From Rosa chinensis (lineage: Eukaryota; Streptophyta; Magnoliopsida; Rosales; Rosaceae): a DNA stretch of 64,000 bases. Shown one piece after another: positions 59,654-64,000 of the stretch. The position numbers and the translations under genes are program-made. Location of the stretch: positions 14,248,001-14,312,000 of the forward strand of contig NC_037090.1 of the NCBI RefSeq assembly GCF_002994745.2, written 5' to 3'. Below the pieces are notes generated by a model. That model was not told where the DNA came from. It ran no database searches and worked only from the letters and a program-made list of their open reading frames with translations. Within the stretch, counting starts at the first letter, position 1, and every line of letters starts with the position of its first letter.

Positions 59654-60926
59654 TCAGGCTGCAGCAGACTGCTGCTCCTTGTAGTCATCAAGATCAAGAA
59701 TTTCAAGCAACTTTGGCCAAGACTCTGGAATCCCTCCAGGCAAATCAAACTCCAACAATTTCCCCCTACTACGGTAGAATTCTTCTACAGGCCGGCTCTG
59801 CAAGAACATCAGAGTACAAATCATCGCCAATGAAAATGGAACTTAACACACAAACAACCAATGCCAAAACGTAAACACAGGCACCTTCAGAATGAGCTTC
59901 TCTATATACAACAAATGTTATTCATATGTAAGGGAAAAGGAGATATACCTTCTCATTGTATATATCAATCCGATGTTTAATCACTTCCTCAGTATCATCC
60001 GCCCGAGTAACAAGCTTTGACATACAATGTTGAGGTGGAAGAAGCGGAGCCATGCTAATTGCAGGACTCCCATTCGAGCCCTTGACATTAATCGAGGCCA
60101 CATTAAAATTTCCCCCACACTGACTACATGTTCGTCTACCTAGGCATTTCTCAAGCAACACATCTTCCCGGAGCTTCAGATTTAGCACCAAGTCAATATC
60201 CGTCACCCCTTCCAATATTTCCTACATCACATAACATATAAAACAATCACTCCCTGACCTCATTTTCACCAATTCTTCTACATTATACCTTCCAATATAT
60301 ATGAAATTTAGCAATTGAAGCTCGTAACTCAATTTTTATCACATTATACAATCTAGATCTAGCTAAAGACACTCACCGCTTGTCTAATGGTTCGTGGAAA
60401 ACCATCAAGAATAAAACCTAACTCGCCTTTAGCTTCTCCAGCCTCCAATCTCTTGGACAACAAGTTTATTATAATCTCATCGGAAACCAGCTTCCCCTGG
60501 TTCACAATCTCCGATAACTGCAATAAACAACAAAATCAGACTCAAGCAAAAATTAACGGCACAGATCTGATTAGAAAAGTGAGTAATCAAAAGAAGCCAG
60601 ACCTGTTGAGAGAGAGGACCAGAGGCAGCGAGTTCTTCGCGGACGAGATCTCCGGTGGCTATGTGAGGCACGCCGAGGAGATTAGATAAACGACTGGCGT
60701 ACGTGCCTTTTCCGACTCCCGGCGAGCCCAAGAAGACCCACTGTACGTTCCGGTCCTTCGGATCCTTAACCGAGAGACTGGGCTTGGGCCCCAAGTGCGG
60801 GCTGTAAGACGCCGCGGCGTGAGAACTGGGCTCGGATCCTAGGCCGGAATACAAGCACCGGCTCAGGTAGGAGATAGGGGAGTGTGGTGCAAACGAGGGC
60901 TTTGCAAGGCGGGTTAAAGCCGCCAT
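59654..60926 (-). CDS. adenylate kinase, organellar (ADK1-like)
   Basis: Four exons on the minus strand: 60603-60926, 60377-60517, 59949-60221, 59654-59797; 293 aa. The first 60 or so residues are Ser/Ala/Arg-rich without acidic residues before position 32, as in a plastid or mitochondrial transit peptide. Then come the P-loop [14 protein letters not shown] (about 68-81), the AMP-binding region [17 protein letters not shown] and the lid with a [12 protein letters not shown] zinc-type start. Adenylate kinase interconverts ATP + AMP and 2 ADP. The long lid and C-terminal [23 protein letters not shown] match Arabidopsis At2g37250 as I remember it, reported as plastid-located. It is divergent from the next gene with 239 bp between the start codons. 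Confidence 0.93.
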
Positions 60927-61165
60927 TGGAAACAGGTTACAGAGACGGGTGAGAGTTCGTTAGAGACTGAACCGTAGGTACCAACGTCTCCTCATTATTT
61001 ATACCCGCGCCAACCCTAATGTCGTTTTTTTTTTGGGATAAAAAACGACTTGTCGTTTGATAGTTTTTGGTAAGCAGAATGCGCCACGTGTTGTATCTTT
61101 TCCCACAAATAAACCAACGGTCATGAACTCGCCACTGACTTCATTGCTTCTTCCTCTCAGAAGCG
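60927..61165. promoter_or_regulatory. shared bidirectional promoter with G-box
   Basis: 239 bp separate the two start codons. It holds a TATA-like TTATTTATACC (about 60994-61004, which read on the minus strand does not fit well) and CACGTG at 61085-61090 in GCCACGTGTTG. Both neighbours encode probable plastid proteins, so joint light or stress control is possible but unproven. Confidence 0.6.
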
Positions 61166-63744
61166 ATGGCGGTTACTCTCTCCGCTGCAACTCTCTTCCC
61201 CAATAGACTCGGAGTTCACAGGACCTCCACCAATCAGACTTCGACGCGTGTAATCCCCAGCGCATCTCCGAACGCAAACGTTAGCTTCTGCAGCAGTAGA
61301 GTCAATTTCTCACGAAGGCGAAGCGACGTCGTAGCGTTCTCTGCGGTGTCGGGCTCACCAGGCAAGCTTTGCTCTTTGAATAATCTGTTTGGTTAAATTA
61401 GGAATGTTGTGTCTTGATTTGTTTTGATTTATTACCATCGAGAATAAACAGAGGGATGAATTTGCGGATGTGAACAGGAATCGAGTCTTCTTCGAATGCT
61501 GGAGATACAGCAAGTTTGTTGGACTCAGTGAAGGTGTTTGATCTGAACGGAAATGGGATTCCGATTTCGGATTTGTGGAAAGATAGGACAGCTGTTATTG
61601 CATTTGCGCGCCATTTCGGGTAATATTAATTTCTAATACTAATTCAACTTTGGGATACTTTCTTATAATTAAGTGCTGTGTTAAAACTCAAAATGGCCTA
61701 GTTTTAGGGTTTATGATTGAGCGTTTAGAAATTAGAAGGCTTGAAAGGATGTAGTTTTTTTTCTTCTATAATTAAGCTGAGAATCCCAATACATTCTTGG
61801 ATATTCTTTCAATTTGTTGTTGTTTACTTTCAGATGTGTCTTTTGCCGCAAACGGGCTGACTATCTTGCCTCAAAGAAGGTACCTTATCGCTATTTACAA
61901 CGAATTTGATATGTGATATTCCTGCCACGCCCACACTGCAAACTTCTATAATTTGATTGTGCATGTTGGACACACAATATTCATTAATTAAGGGCCTATT
62001 ATTTATGTTTCCACTTAAACTCTGTCCATGCGTAGTTATCTATTACTGTCTCAACAAATTGTGGTGGATTCCACAATGCACACTTTGGAATTGAGAAAGA
62101 TTAATACAAGGGACTGGCTCTCTAGCTTGCTAATATAAGGAGATTATTAAGCAGAGTCTCAAAGTCTTTTTGTGCTTAGCATCTCATTGGTAAACAAAGT
62201 CAAGTCTTAAACCTAGCTATGTTGCAGCCCCTTGCCATTACGAAGATTTTCTTGTAAATACCATATTTGGAGCATGATAGAATGATTCAAATTTTCTTAT
62301 CTTGGTCCTGCAAATTGGACATACTTCGGTTCGGTTGCTTATGTTGAATAATAGAGCCTGTCGTTTATGTTTCCACGTTAATTCTGTCCCTCTATTTATT
62401 CTTAGTAATAGTTAGAAGAGATGTTGTAGGGTCATCAAGGCATGGAATTGAGTTAATAGTTAATACAAGGTTACTGGTTCTCTAGTTTGCCTCCTTTGGG
62501 AGATTGTTTGATGCATACTAGTTTTGATTACATACTTTTATGGTAACACAGTTCTAGCACATGTCATATGTTGACAGGATATAATGGATGAATCTGGTGT
62601 GGCTCTTGTTTTGATTGGACCCGGTAGTATTGATCAGGTTTGCCCTAAGAAGTTATACATATACAATTATTATATTTTGTGGTTTGAATAGTTCTGTGCA
62701 TTAAGTTTTACCAAGGCTCATTAGTCTAGACTTTGCCAACGATTTCATATTTTGATATACTATTTTATGTAAATGCAATGAATCTTTGTTACAACTATAA
62801 GGAGTAATTTGGTGCAGGCAAAATCGTTCTCTGAGAAAACCAAATTCAAAGGAGGTAAAAGAGCTCTTACCAGGTGTAGTGTTTAATTTTCTCCTCCCTC
62901 TTAAGGCACCACAGTCACGAAACTATCTATTTTTGTTTTCAGAAGTTTATGCAGATCCCAGTCACTCGTCGTATGAAGCATTAAGATTTGTTTCTGGTGT
63001 CACAACCACATTCACTCCCAAAGTATGTATTAAATATTGTACATTTTTGTTTCAATGTAGCAAATTTATGGCTATCAGTGGTGCTTCGGGAGATCTGAGG
63101 ATTTCCTTACAGAAAACAGGGTACTCATATAAGTTTCTTCCACCACATTCTAGGCAGGTCTCAAGATAATACAGTTGTACATGGAGGGTTATCGACAAGA
63201 CTGGAAGCTTTCCTTTGAACAGGACACCGTGAGCAGAGGCGGCTGGTATATCAATATAAAAGTTTTGCAAGTTGTCACGTTGTGTTACCATTTTTAGTAG
63301 TAATTAGCACCAATTTGACTGAAGTGAAATTGTTTGTTTGGCAGGCAGCAGGGTGGAATTATAGTTGCAGGTCCTGGTAAAAGTAACATATTGTACATTC
63401 ACAAGGTAAGTCTGTCTCCTATCCTGTCTCGTATGGGAAGTTATAACCTTGTTAATTGCATGAATCAGTTCAGAACATCCCATATAGGCATGTGTTTAAG
63501 CTTAAGACAGTATCTTCTTTAAAACACAAGAAATATTATTTTCATTTGGAGAACTCATAGACATGGTTTTTAAAGATACAATGACTCTATTGGTACAGCC
63601 GTACAGGTAAAGATTTCAGTCTCTGCACGTAGACATGAAGCTTGTGGCTAAGTTTTGATTTCATGTTATTCTTCTTCATAGGATAAAGAAGCCGGGGATG
63701 ATCCAGATATCAAAGACATTCTGAAAGCATGTTGTGGGGTTTAA
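61166..63744 (+). CDS. peroxiredoxin-like AAED1/PRXL2-type protein, chloroplast-targeted
   Basis: Nine exons: 61166-61361, 61478-61619, 61834-61879, 62578-62637, 62818-62854, 62943-63022, 63154-63245, 63345-63405, 63682-63744; phases close, 258 aa. About 60 residues of transit-peptide character (Ser/Thr/Arg/Asn-rich) precede the thioredoxin-fold AhpC/TSA-like domain: VKVFDLNGNGIPISDLWKD, AVIAFARHFGCVFCRKRADYL, VLIGPGSIDQAKSF, VYADPSHSSYEALRF, QQGGIIVAGPGKSNILYIHKDKEAGDDP, with C-terminal ILKACCGV. The CVFC pair is at the peroxidatic position. The family is thought to act in thiol-based redox reactions; the substrate is unknown. Intron 1 appears to use a GC donor (CCAG/GCAAGC at 61362), or else a GT donor at 61392 that adds ten in-frame residues. 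Confidence 0.9.
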
Positions 63745-64000
63745 GTTCTGTGTAGTCCGACCTTTGCCAATTGTTTGTACCTATTTTTGGTAAACCGGCC
63801 CGTAAATCAATTGGCCGATAGATGAGGAAAATATAGTGCTTTTCTTGTTGATACTCGATAAATTTCATATTTATGAGATTTTATTAGATATTAACTTTTG
63901 GAGAAGAAATGAGAAGAGAAGGAAATAACGGCGATAATTATTCTTTGATATAATTAATGCCGAGATTTAATTGAGTTTGAAGGCATTGAAGACAATATTG
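63745..64000 (+). other. 3' flank of AAED1-like gene
   Basis: 3' UTR and downstream AT-rich sequence to the window edge. No further gene seen. Confidence 0.5.

Overview
The window is nuclear DNA of a flowering plant. Genes have many GT-AG introns, there is no operon structure, and the AT-rich intergenic space is filled with plant transposon types. The proteins read as dicot. I lean towards Rosaceae from the F-box family and repeat style, but the sequence alone does not prove it.

Layout. 1-8100: two related F-box loci on the minus strand. One is cut by a Ty1/copia element (43-3884) and the other (6767-7927) is intact. 8570-14490: transposon field with a MITE, a PIF/Harbinger element carrying a decayed ORF1 gene only (9127-11877), and a run of short Helitron-like elements (12832-14488). 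14833-25577: two complete genes, a TBC Rab-GAP (+) and an RLCK-VII kinase (-). 26780-38100: almost only transposons, including a fold-back Mutator-type MITE, a probable solo LTR with an internal minisatellite, a three-level nest (Tourist MITE, TIR element, solo LTR) and a LINE remnant cut by a GC-rich insert. 38810-41308: WRKY44/TTG2-like gene (-). 43105-49545: MITEs and a Pack-MULE with a PPR gene fragment. 51576-55958: PRR7-like clock gene (-) with evening elements and a G-box upstream. 59654-63744: divergent pair of a chloroplast-type adenylate kinase (-) and an AAED1-type peroxiredoxin-like protein (+), with 239 bp between start codons.

The six non-F-box genes were assembled exon by exon. 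All splice phases close and each gives a full-length product (846, 390, 478, 754, 293 and 258 aa). From memory, their Arabidopsis counterparts sit in two small clusters (At2g37240-At2g37290 and At5g02800-At5g02810), so this looks like an ancestral block that Arabidopsis has split between two regions.

I saw no tRNA or rRNA gene and no CRISPR array. The most unusual content is the transposon architecture: exact target-site duplications can be read for eight insertions, which allows the order of events to be reconstructed. I found no convincing new multi-gene system.
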